64,000 bases of DNA from Trichuris trichiura (taxonomy: Eukaryota; Nematoda; Enoplea; Trichinellida; Trichuridae): NCBI GenBank assembly GCA_037903355.1, contig JBAJFE010000023.1, positions 1,860,001 to 1,924,000 on the forward strand, in the 5' to 3' direction. The position numbers were made by a program, and so were the translations under genes. Shown here piece by piece: positions 35,985 to 49,304 of this stretch. The notes below the pieces were generated by a model. It made no database searches. It was not told the origin of the DNA and was given only the letters and a program-made list of their open reading frames with translations. Numbering within the stretch: the first letter of the stretch is position 1; every line of letters begins with the position of its first letter.

Positions 35985-37986
35985 CTTTATTTTTTTCGTC
36001 GTCTTAAATTATTGTGGAAAGTCAGATCGCAATCTTCCAAACTGCTTATCCAAGCATTTGTTCTGTTGTCACTTTTCGCCACGTAAGACAGCGCAAATTT
36101 TTAACAACCGCTATCCTTCAGTCACAGTTGTATGTGTGAATGTGTCGAATGTACAGGGCTTCTTTAGCTCATCTTTTGCGGGCAGGCTCACTTGAGACTA
36201 AGTTTTTGGAAAGTTATCGCAATAAGACGCATGCTTTACAGAGGCCAATGCTCTTAAGACTCTGTCCATAGCAATGGAGGGTATAAATTGTAGTCATTGT
36301 CCACGACAAAAGTTAGTGCACAAACTGAGAAGTGAAGATACAAACGTCATCTCTGAAAACTGACATCTGTGCGTCCATGAGCTCGATAGCGATCGGAAAG
36401 TTAAGCGAACTCGTCGACTATACGACAACTGGCAACAGCTGAATGACAGCTTGTAGCACGTGCTAACATGATCAGCCGGGGAAAAGCCTTATACCACCTG
36501 GTAGTTAATCTTTAATACTACTGACTACTGTTTTGTAGGTTTCAAGGTGAGCACGATCACCCATTCTAGTGAAAATGTTTTTCGGGTTTTTCAAAAATTT
36601 CCAAGTTGCGGTAATTGCCCCTCAAGAGATGAGCGCATTCTTACTTAAATCAAAAGTACACAGGGCTTTTGGTACAAGCATGAGTTTCATCTTCCTGGTG
36701 CACGATGACTTGATAGAAGAGTCAGGCGCACGGGTATTGCGTAGGCGTAGGTAAGTAGGTGATTTCCAGCTTAAAGAAGCAGTCAATGTTGTGACTATGT
36801 TCATACTGAAAACCAACTACTTTAAACGCAGTAGTCATATATCTAACTTGTCCATCAAATATTACATCCTCCTCAAGCACTACGATGAAGATCGAGCGCG
36901 TACTTTTACCGAAAGCTCAATGCATTTGTCATTACTGTAATAAAAGCGGTTGTCTGCGTGTAAGTAACAATGGAATTCGAAGAAGCTGTTGAGAAATGCA
37001 GCATTTTAAACAGTGCTGACATAGTTATATTTTGTGAGAGCTCTTAATCAACTGTGCAACAAAGAAGCGGTACAAGCCTAACTGAATACTGAGATCTGCA
37101 GAAAAGAACGTTGCAGTCCGCACTAAATGCACAGTGTTCGTCTTTCCACGCTGTCAGACGCCAGCTCATTTCAAAAACAAAAACCCATTCTGATAGTAAG
37201 AGCCAATGACAATGAAACGACTATCTACTTAATGTTGGCTGTTAATACTGGCACCATAAACGTCCTTTCGTTGTACATTTACTGGCTGTCCGCATGGTTT
37301 ATGGTCATCGACCGTTGCTCACTGACGGCGGCTATCTCGGCTATCAGATCAGCTAGATTCTGACAAGGCCAGGAAGATGAATAACTTCCAACCGTTGCAA
37401 GATGCAACTTTGGTCTCCGAAGAGTTCAAAGTTTAACTGCATCTTGGCGGTTGACTTGTTCACTTGATTAAAAGTGTGTGAGGCCATAGCGTTAGCAGCT
37501 GTCGATCCGTTCAGCATCGTTATCTATGCAAATCGCCTCAGTTTCAACCAAGAAAAGTCACAGCAATCATTAGCGGTCGCGTCCATTGAAACAAAACGGT
37601 TTCTGGGGACATCACTAATGGAAAGCGACGCGTTGATTTGTAGCAAGAAAAAGTTTGTTTAACTTTCGTTTTATCAAGTATGCAAAAATGCATCAGTTTG
37701 TTTATCAGTTGAAATCAGTTCTTAACTCACAAGACAAACGGATAAGCTAGCAATTTGATAATGCAGAATGTAATGCAGCAACGTTTCACTTCGTCGGAAA
37801 TGTCGATAAGGTCCGTAGTCTCAGTAAAAAACTGTGCTTACGCATATATACTTTGGTCGAGAGTAAACAGTGTAAATTAGCAAGAATGATAGCAACTTAG
37901 TTTACGGATGACAGTAGCTTGCCTGACGAAATAAATAAACGCAACAAATATAAGTAAATTCTTTCAACAACAAGCAGCACGACAAG
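35985..37986. other. intergenic upstream of the CAP gene
   Basis: No coding exon recognised. The stretch just before 37987 is AT-rich with a TATAAG-like string about 40 nt upstream of the start codon, a possible but weak promoter element. Confidence 0.5.
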
Positions 37987-40900
37987 ATGCGCTTCGCAAA
38001 GCTCTTGGTTTTTGCTTACGAAATTGCGCTGACTTTAGGTAAGCCCTTGGATATACGGGAAATGGGACTCTGTGCATGCTGTTGTAAGAAAAAAATCAAG
38101 TAACCGTTTCAGACAGCAATAGACGCGTCCGCTTAGTCGAAAAGGTATTCGATGCGACAACTAGATTGCATATTTTCCTTTTCTGGTAAGAGCAATCAAA
38201 CTGGCTGGAGAAACGAGCAGCCCTGTAAACGTTCATACATTAGCATGTTAGCTAGCAAGATGAAACGAATAATATGTTTAAAGGACGGAGCTTGGTATTA
38301 CATAAGCCGGATGCCGCCTGTTCCATTGCGTTAACTTCAGATGGACAACAGTTGTCCGTAGAGAATACAAGCAAACAGCTCTCCTTGAATTAGAATGTCA
38401 AAATAAGTATAGCCTCAAGCAATTTGCAATATTCTACGATGCTGACGAATTCCTAAGGCTAACCTAGACCGTTCTGAACGTACTGGTGCAATCGTATCAT
38501 TATGACGCGGACTACTTCTCAGCGAAGAATGCCCGACTTAAAATAATGAAAACAGCCTTTTCCCATTGTAAATTGAATATCAGATAAGAACAATTATATC
38601 ACAAGCGAAACCTACATGAGTGACTTCTGCGTTGCACCAATTATGTCTCTCGAACATGTCAGAAAAATATGCAGAATTATTGTATCTTAGTAAAAACCGC
38701 TGAGTTTAGACAGCTCGTAATACATCCGCAGCTTGCGGTATAAACAATAGTGAAACCAATCATAGCAGAAAGTTCATTCATTCATATGTTAATCTTCATA
38801 TTCGTTGCTTGCTTGAAGACAGCCGTAGGTTAGTTCCGCTTCGGAACTATACGAAGTTATTTCTATGCCACGCGTAAACAGCTAGATACTTTTCTTTTAA
38901 AAATAATTAAAATTAGCAAAAACTGAAGCGATCAAAAAACTATTTGCTTTTTTAGTCTAACCGCTTTCAATCACTGACGATGCCAAATTGTAGGCCTTCG
39001 AGGAGAGATTGTAACGTTAACTGATGCTGAACGTGAAAAAATTCTTACTTCGCTTAACAAATATCGTGCGGGGATAAAGAGCGGCAACATGGAATGTTTG
39101 GTATGAACATTTCGATATAAATAATGCCGCTTACTAGCTACTCACACATAAACGTATCAACAAATACTGCCTTGAATAAAATGGCTTACTTACGCTCAAC
39201 TGTAGCAAACTTAGACCGAATGGGACAAAGAGTTAGAAGAGAAAGCACAGTCGAATGCAGTTAAATGTGTCGATTATGTGGAAGATGAAGAAAAGGGAGC
39301 TGCAGTAATTTATCTCAACAACGATTCGACAAGCATGGATGACTACATAACACAACTAGACACAATGAAACAGACGTACCAGTACGAAAGTAACAAATGC
39401 ACCTCTCAGGACGGAAAGGAAAGTACATGCAAGAACTACAAGCAGGTTAGACCAACAATGATTTTTGGTTTTTCCGCTTTACAATTTTGAAGAGTGGACC
39501 GGTTAACATTTAGCGTAGCATAGCAAAAAAATTGAAAGCTGATTAGTCCCATAATGACGTGACAAAAACCAAAAGAAAAATAAGTTTGGAAAGCACAAAA
39601 TAATGCAACCCCAGGACGTCCTTTTCCTTATGCCATTAGGATGGATAACCACGGTTGAATGCATTGTTTAGTTCGTTTGGTGGCAAGGCGGCAAAATTGG
39701 ATGCAGCAAATCTATATGCAGAGTCCCTCCATCGACATCGAGTTCGCTGCTGATGTGCTACTTCGAGAAAAAGTAAGTGGCATTTACAAACTGTGTACTA
39801 CGTTTCAATATGCCATTACACACCACTTGATTTGTTCACGGAAACCGTAAAAACCATTTATTCATATTTACACATAAATGTTCTCGAACCATTCGACCTT
39901 GCCATGCCCCGCTTTCAAAGATTTCAACGATTCAGGTATTCATTAAAAATGAAGCATGGCAGGCTCTGAAAGGTTCGAGAACATCATTTATGTGTAAGCG
40001 TAAACAAATGAATTGTACGGTTTCTGTAAAAAATAAGCTGATGAAATTTCAAAACGCCATTATTAAGTCTTCTATTTTCCAGTAAATACGCCATTACAAC
40101 TTTTTCACAGACTGAAAAACAAGCAACCATGAAGCGATCCACCAAATCTATTTCAGTCTATCGTACTGATATAAATTAGTCATGTATCAACACAGAAAAC
40201 AGACAAGGACTGTTGTGCACAGTTCACATGGGAACGAGGATGAAAAGAAAGTGAAGTTAGAAAAATAGGCAGTAACTTAACTTTCGCGAAGAAACTGTTA
40301 GTGGAACACGATCAGTCACTGTTGCGCCCTGCTATAGAACAACACCGTACGGATACTGTACATTCTCTCACTTTATCATTCGGAAGAGGTTAAGAAAGTT
40401 GCACGTCACAACAGCTTATGAATAGACAGCAAAACTTTAACACTGCCGGTTGCCCTTGAAAGCACTTATTAAAAAAGTCATTCCCATTTTTTACCATTTG
40501 TTTCGCGCTGATGACGAGGCAAACCAAGTTCCAAAAGTTTCAAACAAATAAAGCTTGATCTTTTCCAAACAAAATTTTTCCATAAAATGAGTCTCAGGAT
40601 GAAAAGCTACGCGCGCAAAAGGATCTATGCGAAGACTAGTGAAGCTCCATTCTGCTGATCAGCTGACTTTCACTTTTTGTTGCTGTGGCGAGCAACTTGG
40701 GGTCTGCCTCCGTCAACAACGGATTGACCTAGGAGGGCAACAGTGACGCTGGAGGTGTTGACGTAAACAGCGCACGCTCCCCATGTCACATGACACGAAG
40801 CTGTTGTCAAAAACACACATGGTTAGCCAATGGTTGCTTGACGTGACCTCACCCCGCGGGGTCATTATGGTGAACGTTAAGAGAACGTCAGAAGGTTGTC

Positions 40901-41996
40901 TGAACGGAGCAGTGATGTTTTTAATTCATTTTTCATTGGTATTCCTTAACAAGGTTTTGGACAAGACCTTAGCGTGCTAAGAGCCGTCCGGTGCATATAG
41001 ACTACGATTACAGAGTGGCAATCAGTTTTCTTGATTCTGATAGAAATTCCTGGACTTACTGCATCAGCGTCTCCGTGAAAACAAAACATGTAAAAGCGCT
41101 GAAGGCATGACGCAGTGAATCCTGAAATCTCGCTCATTTAATAAATCGTTAACCCAAAAAATGCGCTCTCACGAAATAATAAAAAATGAAATTTTACGTT
41201 TCCGTAAACAAAGAATACTCTTTCAATCAGCTATGATTTAACATACTTGGGGATGTTTCAAATAAAGAAAGGGCGGACAGATAACTATATGCTTTGACTT
41301 CCAGTTCTGCTTTTCGCTCGTGATAAACATGAACAGACGCACATTATAGGGCAACGGACGGCGTGCCTTATGCGCTCTCAGACGTTTGCAGTTTCTGCCA
41401 GGCTGGGTACGACTGCGTGGGAGATCTATGCTGCGTTCGCGCACAACCTTCAACAGGCTCGTCATGTGGAACTAAGCCAAGTAAGACGACCCAAATAGTG
41501 AGAGCAGAAAAACATTGTGAAAAATTCATTTCTAGCTGGTCTAGTTCCTCTGTACAGGTTGGTTCACAAGGTCAGGAAGGATACGGTACTCACAACGTCA
41601 GCTTTGAGAAAAGCTCAACTGATAAGTACTGGCTATGAAAATATGGGCACGTTCGGTTACATCAGTCCTAGTCAAGAAAATGGTTGTACACGCTTGAAAA
41701 GCTTGATAGAGATGAAAGCAAAGGGGAGATGCGACTACGTATACGTCACCGGAGAAGAATTCCTATCATATTATGCTCAAAAAAATTATGATTTCGTTTC
41801 AAACGTTGGTTACGTCGTAGACGTTGAAGACTTTTGTTCAGCAAATGTGACTGCTTATCAATTCATGCGTCTTGGAACCTACAATTACTACACTCCCTCG
41901 AGGGAAGAAGCTATGGTACTTCTCACCAGAGCAGGTACAAACTCACAATATTGGTTCGTCAATAAGCCGTTCGCTTTGTGGGAAACATCTGAATAA
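37987..41996 (+). CDS. secreted CAP/SCP-domain protein with Cys-rich module and C-terminal repeats
   Basis: A 346-aa predicted secreted protein in six exons: 37987-38038, 38994-39100, 39215-39445, 39672-39772, 41392-41480 and 41536-41996. All junctions are GT-AG and in phase. Residues 1-18 are a signal peptide. A CAP domain (about 22-163) follows: LTDAEREKILTSLNKYRAG, then WDKELEEKAQSNAVKC, and finally FVWWQGGKIGCSKSICRVPP ending LMCYFEK. Next is a short EB-like knot, FCQAGYDCVGDLCC, and then a C-terminal half with repeated VPLYRLVH / GYENMGTFGYI / YYTPSREEAM patterns like the DUF5648 repeat. CAP proteins are abundant in nematode secretions. The fourth intron (1.6 kb) hosts an inverted-repeat element. 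Some expected CAP-tetrad residues are not evident in the middle exon, so any metal-linked function may be lost. The function is unknown. Confidence 0.85.
39839..40029. mobile_element. MITE-like inverted repeat inside a CAP intron
   Basis: About 190 bp. The left arm (GAAACCGTA ... TACACATAAATG ... TTCTCGAACC) is matched by the inverted right arm (GGTTCGAGAACATCATTTATGTGTA ... TACGGTTTC) in reverse complement, with small indels. No hammerhead-like core and no coding sequence. It sits in the fourth intron of the CAP gene. Confidence 0.75.
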
Positions 41997-42040
41997 GCTC
42001 ACCTGAGTAAACATTCACGATTGAGGATTCTACCCTTGAC

Positions 42041-42046
42041 AATAAA
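42041..42046 (+). promoter_or_regulatory. polyadenylation signal of the CAP gene
   Basis: AATAAA 45 nt after the stop codon at 41996, followed by T-rich sequence; a standard position for a compact 3' UTR. Confidence 0.6.
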
Positions 42047-42656
42047 ATTGTTACGCATTCATTTAATTATTTAATTTTTCAGCTTAATTTGCCGTTCACG
42101 TAAACGTGTTTAATAACAGCCTAAAACGACAGGAAGAACAAGCGAAGCTAGAAACAAAAGGAAAAATTAAATCAGCGCTGACTTGTGAGTTAATCCTTAG
42201 ATCTTTGGCAAACGAGTTAGGCACTCAGTTGCCAAAGCTCTACTATGTAACAGGATTTCTACTACAATTGGCATATGAAGCAGCACCAAGTCATGAGTAA
42301 CAAACCTTATTCATAAGAAGCGAGTAAAAAATTGCCACTACATTAAGTGAGGAAGTATAGACAGACCTTTGTTTAAAAAGAGCTTAAGTGATCAATAAGA
42401 CTACCGGAGGTAAACATTTGGCGCCTTCTAAAAATTTTAAATAACATACTCAAATTCAAAAGTAATGGAATAAAGCAACGTCGAAATTATGTACAATATA
42501 GCGCTGCGCACTGGTGCAAGTCTCTGCACATCTGTCGAAGCGCCTCCATGCAAACTCACCTTTCATTATTGACGACCATGAAATACATGAAGTATGATTC
42601 AGTAGAGCACATAAAATCAAGAGCATTTCGTTGCGTGCCCTGAGTTTTAACAGTTT
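42047..42656. other. intergenic between convergent CAP and XDH genes
   Basis: About 0.6 kb separates the 3' ends of two convergent genes. A 64-codon plus-strand frame (42106-42300) is helical and protein-like but has no start or family I trust. Confidence 0.5.
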
Positions 42657-45600
42657 TCACAGGCTGACGAACCATTTCCTTTGGGGTACATTGCGAAATG
42701 CTGCTTTTGCCTGTGGTTCCGTCCTTTCAATTAAGGGAGAGTTCAGTTTGGTTACCTACCTTTTCAGCAAGCGGATCTCCGCACAACATTCTGATTTTTT
42801 CACAAGTTGCTGGACTGTCAAAGCGAAAAGGACCGTTCAGGTTATTATCTTGTCTAGCCGATTTCACCGCATCTTTTAATGCAAAGAAGACAGAGCTTCC
42901 AAGGAACAGTGGTGGCTCACCAACGCCCTAAAACCTTCGTAATCAATCCTGATTCAAAACAAAGATTTTACTGGCTGGGTAAAAAACTTCACGATGTAGA
43001 AAAACGCAGCCGTACAGTAATAGATCATAAGCATATTTTGCTACATCGTGAAGCTTATACATGTCTAGTAAAACTGAGATGCATGATTAGTTTTACCTTT
43101 GAAGAAAAAACGCCCTGATCGTTAGCAGATCCTGTAAGCAGTGTCACGTTAAACTGTCTTGGAATATCATTTGTTGACGGAATTTTATATGTCCCGGGAC
43201 CTCTGGTATAAATTATCCCACTCGGTGAAACCTTCATTTCCTCTATAGTGAACAAACCGTAACCCTACAATGAAAACAAGCACTTCATAAGACCTTCTTG
43301 TTTCTTACGTAAAGTTGGCATACCTGCACAAACGCTCCTTCAATTTGACCAATATCAATAGCAGGATTTAAGCTAGCACCAACATCCATAACTATGTCGG
43401 TACGAATGACCTAGGCTAATGTAAGTTTCAGCTACGGTTAGATGAACTTAAACTTGCAAACCACATGATCTCCCGTGAGACAATCAACTTCAACTTCGCT
43501 GCATCCAACACCATACGTGAAGTAAGAAAACATCTTAGCACCTCGTCTTCTCTTCCAGTCGTAGCCGGTTAACTGCGGTCTGGCAAAAACTACATTAGCG
43601 ATCATAACATACGCACTTTACACTTACGAATAAAATCCGGTAGCTGACAAGCTTATCCTCTCTTCATAGGCTTTCAAAATCCAGCATTCCCAACTCTCTT
43701 GCGAATATTTTTCAATGATAGGTTTGAGTCTTCTTAAAAGTTTTTCACAGGCAAGCTGAAAAACGTACTGAGGAAAAGTTGCGCACTTCAAAGTTACAGT
43801 AACTAAAACCTTAGTTGCAATGCCATTTAGGTCTGAACTAAAGCTGGCAGCGCATGGCGACGTATTCGGCACCGTTTCCGTAGAAGTTTGCTTTACAAAT
43901 ATCTTATCCATCGAAACGTTAAGCACTTTGCTGGCAACCTAAGGAAACACACCTGCACCGTTGCAATACTTGTTCAAGCCAGATGTCTACTTGAGCCATT
44001 TTAGTGTTCAATCCCTGACCCATTTCGACCCCGGAATGACTAAGCAGCACTGAACCATCACGATAAATGTTAACCAAAGCTCCAGCCTAAAACTGAAGAC
44101 TTACGCGACGCCTTGTTGATAATTCAGACCTGATTAAGCTTCTTAATGCCAAAACCAATTCCAAACTTTGTGGGAATAACGCTGATGCCTCGCTTTTTTA
44201 AAAAATTCTCCCTAGAAAAGAAGAAACATAAGGAAAAAAACCAAACGCGGATTGCTTCAGCATTCCTGTTGAATTTGTCAATAGTTCTTCTTCTTTCGGC
44301 AAACAGACTTCTCTTCATGCATTCTTCCCAACAACGCCTTATGTTGCATTTATCTAGCCGTTGCCCAAAAGGCGTCTCATCTCCTTCCTTATAGAGAATG
44401 CGTTCTCTAACCTAGAAGAAAAACGTATTTACTCCAGCAAGCATTTAGTAGCTGCCTGATTAGGTAACCATCTCAGGCTGTATGTCCAAATGATAAGCAA
44501 CGTCCGTTATGCAGCTTTCAAGGGCTAACATTCCTTGAGGCCCTCCAAAACCTCTAAATGCAGTACAAGATGGCAAATTTGTTCTGCACATTTTTCCAGA
44601 CGCGCGGAAATGTTCTATCTTGTACGTGTTGTCGCTATGAAACAGGGAACGCTGTAGCACCTAAGTATTGAACAGTTCAACAGGAACAAAGTACGTTCAG
44701 CTTACACCAACAGAAAGATCATAGGAACTACCGCAGTTGGCATAGTGATCAACGCAGTATGACACAATTTCTCCTTGCTGGTTGAAAGTGCAGCGATAAC
44801 GACTAAGAAAAGGATGTCTTGTTCCAGTCATAACCATGTCGTCAAATCTTTCAAGACAACAGCGTACGGGCAATCCCAGTCTACGCATAGCGAACAGGTG
44901 AACAAAATAGTCCTTTTTTCATCAAAGGAAGAAACAGACTTTCTGGCCGCAAAAGCAGCGGGTAAGGCAACAATGATGGAGGCAGTTTCTTTTCCGCCGA
45001 AGGCACCACCGATGCGCTTCACACTAACAGTGACTTTATGCTGCGGAATGCCCAACATCTCAGCGACAGATATCTAAGCAATTTAAAAAACATGTCCAAC
45101 ATTTTTGAAGAGTGACGAACTTAACGACGGAACACTACCTGTGTGTCCGTCGGGTTTTGCGTCGAAGAAATTATCTCCATCTCGTTCTCGTCGCCAGGTA
45201 TGGCTATGCAGGCATTTGTTTCAAAATAAAAATGTTCTTGCCCACCAAACTTAACGTCACCGGAAAGCGCGTGCTCGCAAGCGTTAAGGCATTGATCGTT
45301 CCAATTTGTTTCTAACTCGTAGTGTCCATCGAAAAATGAGTTGTGAAGCAGAGCATCCTGCGCAAACGTTAATTTCTTATTCATCTTGCCAAAACGGAAT
45401 AATACTTCAGCTTGGACCACCGCTTAATATTAGCGAAACAAAAGTAAATGCATTCTATTCTTCCATGCAAACTGCTGCCGAGCGACAATTCATAGCTACC
45501 TCACTTGTGACAATGCACGGCAGCTCCTCGTACGTTACCTCTACCATGGAAGATGCACGGCGAGCAATTTCAGGATCAGCAGCAACAATTGCACCAATGA

Positions 45601-48600
45601 TTTGCCCAAAAAACGTTACCTACGAAAAGGCCAACTTAAAATATTAATATTATGCGTGCATAACTACTAATAGCACTATTGTAGGCTTCCTCGGGAAGTT
45701 TGAAACATCAAAATTATATATAAAACGTAACGTTGAACGGTTTCTGCCTATAAGTTCCAACGCCAAAACAGGAAACAATGGTCGTTTTAAAGTGACGTAC
45801 AGTTATTAGTACAGTTGAATTTCAAACACTGCACGTATACAGTTAATGTACCTACAAAAGTTCGAAGTTAAACCGGTTCATTTGAATTAATACGTTTCAA
45901 TTAATTTTACCAGTCGAGCGTTTCATGATGCAAACTTTCATTACGGCGAATCCCGCCGGTAGAGCTTAGAGCTGAAAGCTCCAAATGTTAAACTCTTGGA
46001 TACAACAGGATTCACGGTAAAAACGTTTATATCACGAGACGTTTTCAAATACCAGTCGAACTAAGCAATTGTAAGAAGAGTTGCCTACTTCTTTCTCTGC
46101 AAACATTGTTTGGTCTTTGTGGTGCCCAAACTGATTGCTCCAATGTTTTGGAATGTCGTTCACGTCAAAATAAGCAACAACGCCATCCTGCGTGAGCGCG
46201 TCGCTTGCGTCGACGTTGAGCAGTTTTGCATGTCCCTTTTTGCTGAGCACAAACGATAAGTGCAATGCATCTGAATGTTCCATACGTAAGGTGAGCAGTC
46301 AGTCACTCATGCAAGAGTTCTACGCACTGATTATCTGCAAGTCGTCGCAGTATTTTGCTTGACCGCTGACCTGCAGTTTGCTTGAAGTATGAACGTGCGA
46401 AGTTTCTACCGTCGTTTCCTTTGCAAGTGCTGTGCAATCCTAAATTGATCATGAGTAACGGAACACTTTGCAAAAGTATTGTCGCACTCTGTTCAGTGAA
46501 ACAGAATGCACTGGGGCATAGCTGTATTCAAAAGGAATGTGCCCTTGGACTGAGGTAGGTAAGTCGAGCTTCTGAGCAATCCATACGCAAAATTTTGATA
46601 CCATCGACATGCATAAAGTCATTCTGTAGGCCTCCATGCCGCCTGGAGTGCCTGGCTTCAGCTGGAATTCTTCGGCAAGAATTTCCAGCATTTTATCTAC
46701 TGATTCAATAGACCAGCGTCTAGTGAATTTTAAAAAATCAGAATTAAAGTGTAAAAACAAACGCTTACCGCCCGACTAGTGCCGCTGGAACGCGAAATGA
46801 GCTTCTTGTCGTTGCTGCCAATCCTCCAAAGGTTAAAGATATGGAATGAATATGACTTTTCCGAAGATCCACCATGCAAGCGGCATTCACAATTGCAATG
46901 TCATCCTCTCGGCGTTGAGATTGTTTCATCACTTTGAAATGTTTTGTCTAAATGTCAGTAGATGGCTGAAAGTCGACGGAATCGCGAGCATTACCTTAGT
47001 CGAAAACGGAAGCCACACTCCGAGAGCAACCTCTGCCTCATCGATATCAACCATTTTGTAACCCACGAAAAAGGAATCATCAATCCTTCTTTGACGAACG
47101 CTTTGATCCGAGCACAGTACTATCGTAGCACAAGTTGCGACCATAATTGGATTTAAATCAGATATTGGACTGGCGTTAACGATATTTCCAGTTAATGTCT
47201 TGAAAACACAATATATGCAGAACTCAAAATTCAGCAAGAGAACTGCAACTTACGGCGACATTTCGAATATGCTTTCCAGCAAACAAGTTGATTGCTTTTA
47301 AGATTTCTGTGTACGCGCGTGATTGTAACTCTGCGCAACGTCGATTACACTTAAACGTGGCTTTGACACTTTCTGTACCTGACAACTCGGTCAAGGCCGA
47401 CTGTAAAAACGATTGCATGTCAGATATACTAACGGATGAACCAATGAAGATTCCCATTTGCGGATCGATTTTGCAGATACTCATTTCCTTTATCCCGCCG
47501 GTATGAATGAGTACAGCATGGCGGAAGTAACGAAATCTCTCGTCCATAACTGAAAGATTCATTCAAAAAAAAGTAAAAACGTTTCTTAAGGCATACAAAT
47601 TTCCGTATTTCCGGCGACAAGTTTTGCGGCGGGATGAACCTTCTTAAGTTCCAACAATTGCTGCAAGGAAGTCGGACGATAAAAAATGCAGTCGTGATTT
47701 TCGAAACGCAAAAATTCTTCATCGTATTTCGCTGCCTTAAAGTTTCAACAGATGACAAAATGGAATTGCTCCATTGTTGAGCATACGACAAGCTCTGCTG
47801 GGAACGAGAGGCCATCGATAGCAGTTTTTTTAAAAAGGATCGGTTCGCTGCTAATGCCGTTGCATCGTCTGCTCGCGCACTTGGAAGCGCAGTCTTCTAT
47901 ATCGATTAGTACGTTATCCACTGACACATGTCCGCACGAGTCGACGTCGTTAATTTGGTGACTCTTTTCACAATGCTATAAAGCAGAGGAGATTAATCGT
48001 GATTGCTATGGAAGCTACTTAAAAAACCAAAATGTTACTAGACCTATAAACGTTAGTAAAAAACAATCTGCCTTAATAATAATAATAATAATTTCAAAAC
48101 GTTTTGATTAAGTACAGGCTTGAGCATCATAGCTTCAGCAAACCGTACCTCGCGTGCTGATTCAGTAGAAAATGTGTAAAAAGCATTCAATATTGAGCGA
48201 TAGCCGGTACACCTGCACAAATTTCCTTAAAAATCCACTTGATAACATTTCAAAAGCCTGAAGACGTCTGCAACCTTGCAAAGCCAAATCTATTTCCGAC
48301 TTTTTAGGCTTACTGTTGTTTTTCAGCAGCGCATACATCGCCATTATGAATCCAGGAGTGCAGTATCCGCACTGAGTACCGTGGTACTCGCTCAAAACTT
48401 TCTGAAAGGCATGCAGTTGTACTAACGTAATGTATACAGAAATATTACCTGAATTTCATGCATGCTGCCGCGAGATTCTGAAATGCTTTCAACCGTCGTG
48501 ACTGCCTTCCCATGGAGATGACAGAGAGGCATAAGGCATGAATTCACAGAATAGTGCCTGAAGTATCGCAGCGTGATACTTAAATCTTCGGACATCTAAC

Positions 48601-49304
48601 TCATGTAGGAATAAACAGCTCTATAACCTATAACTGCGTACGGTCATTCTTAACAGCGACCCATAAATAAGTGAAAACTACAAAATGGCGAAAGGCAAAA
48701 AGCAATCCGTAGGGAACCATGAAAATTGACTAGCCCCACTTGAATATTTAAAGAGAACATAGCACTAAATATGACACAAGCGGGTAATAACAATATGCAA
48801 AAGAATATCGAAAAAGAAAATATGAAAAGAATATTACTTAAGAACTAAAACTTGCCAGGGAGTCTCTACGATTTGCGGCATACTTGGATCACAATTATTG
48901 TTAAAATTAAAATTACGCTGTAGTCAAGATTTATGAAAGTGAAAAAATAACTTACTTCATCCTGGACTTGCAATGAACAAATTCAGAAACCAAAACCGTA
49001 CAGGCACCACATCCTCCTTCGTTGCATGATACTTTCGTTCCACACAGGAGAACTGAAACCAGTAAAGTAAATAGCTGCCATTAGTTCAATGGAATGATGA
49101 TCAAAAATTCCTACGTTTTCTTCTGAGAAACGTCGCCAGCGTAACTGTAACATCTGGATTCTTGATTGTATGCTGCGTATAAATATAATGTCATTTTGAT
49201 GAACGAGCGGACCTGTTTCCTTACTTTAACTCCGTTAACAAAAACCACCAGCCGGTCTATTGTGTTGGTAGTGCTCCGACCATCCTGTCTGCACTGTTCA
49301 TTTC
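42657..49304 (-). CDS. xanthine dehydrogenase (first exon not identified)
   Basis: A molybdo-flavoenzyme oxidising hypoxanthine to xanthine and urate, with NAD as usual acceptor; roughly 1300 aa from more than 20 exons. Traced in order: a first 2Fe-2S domain ([18 protein letters not shown]; exons 49304-49225, 49172-49115, 49052-48956), a second 2Fe-2S domain ([20 protein letters not shown]; 48401-48275, 48225-48149), a FAD domain ([22 protein letters not shown]), then the molybdopterin domain with [60 protein letters not shown] and [10 protein letters not shown]. The last motif holds the catalytic Glu. [10 protein letters not shown] is the xanthine dehydrogenase form, not the aldehyde oxidase form. 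The final exon ends WFVSL, like the family terminus. Stop codon at 42659-42657. No frameshift or stop breaks any exon. The first residue in this model is not Met, so a short 5' exon must lie upstream. Confidence 0.93.

Noticed and set aside
40505..40545. CTGATGACGAGG ... CCAAAAGTTTC string resembling a hammerhead core
   Set aside because: Helix II does not pair, the GAAA box is missing, and there is no surrounding inverted repeat.
42975..43055. 13-bp inverted repeat CTTCACGATGTAG / CTACATCGTGAAG
   Set aside because: It lies in an XDH intron, has a 50-nt spacer and no flanking duplication; too small to assign.
48070..48092. (TAA)n run in an XDH intron
   Set aside because: An ordinary short simple repeat with no evident function.
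42657..49304. Reading the molybdenum enzyme as aldehyde oxidase
   Set aside because: The [10 protein letters not shown] and QEHFY motifs and the C-terminal ending follow the xanthine dehydrogenase pattern.
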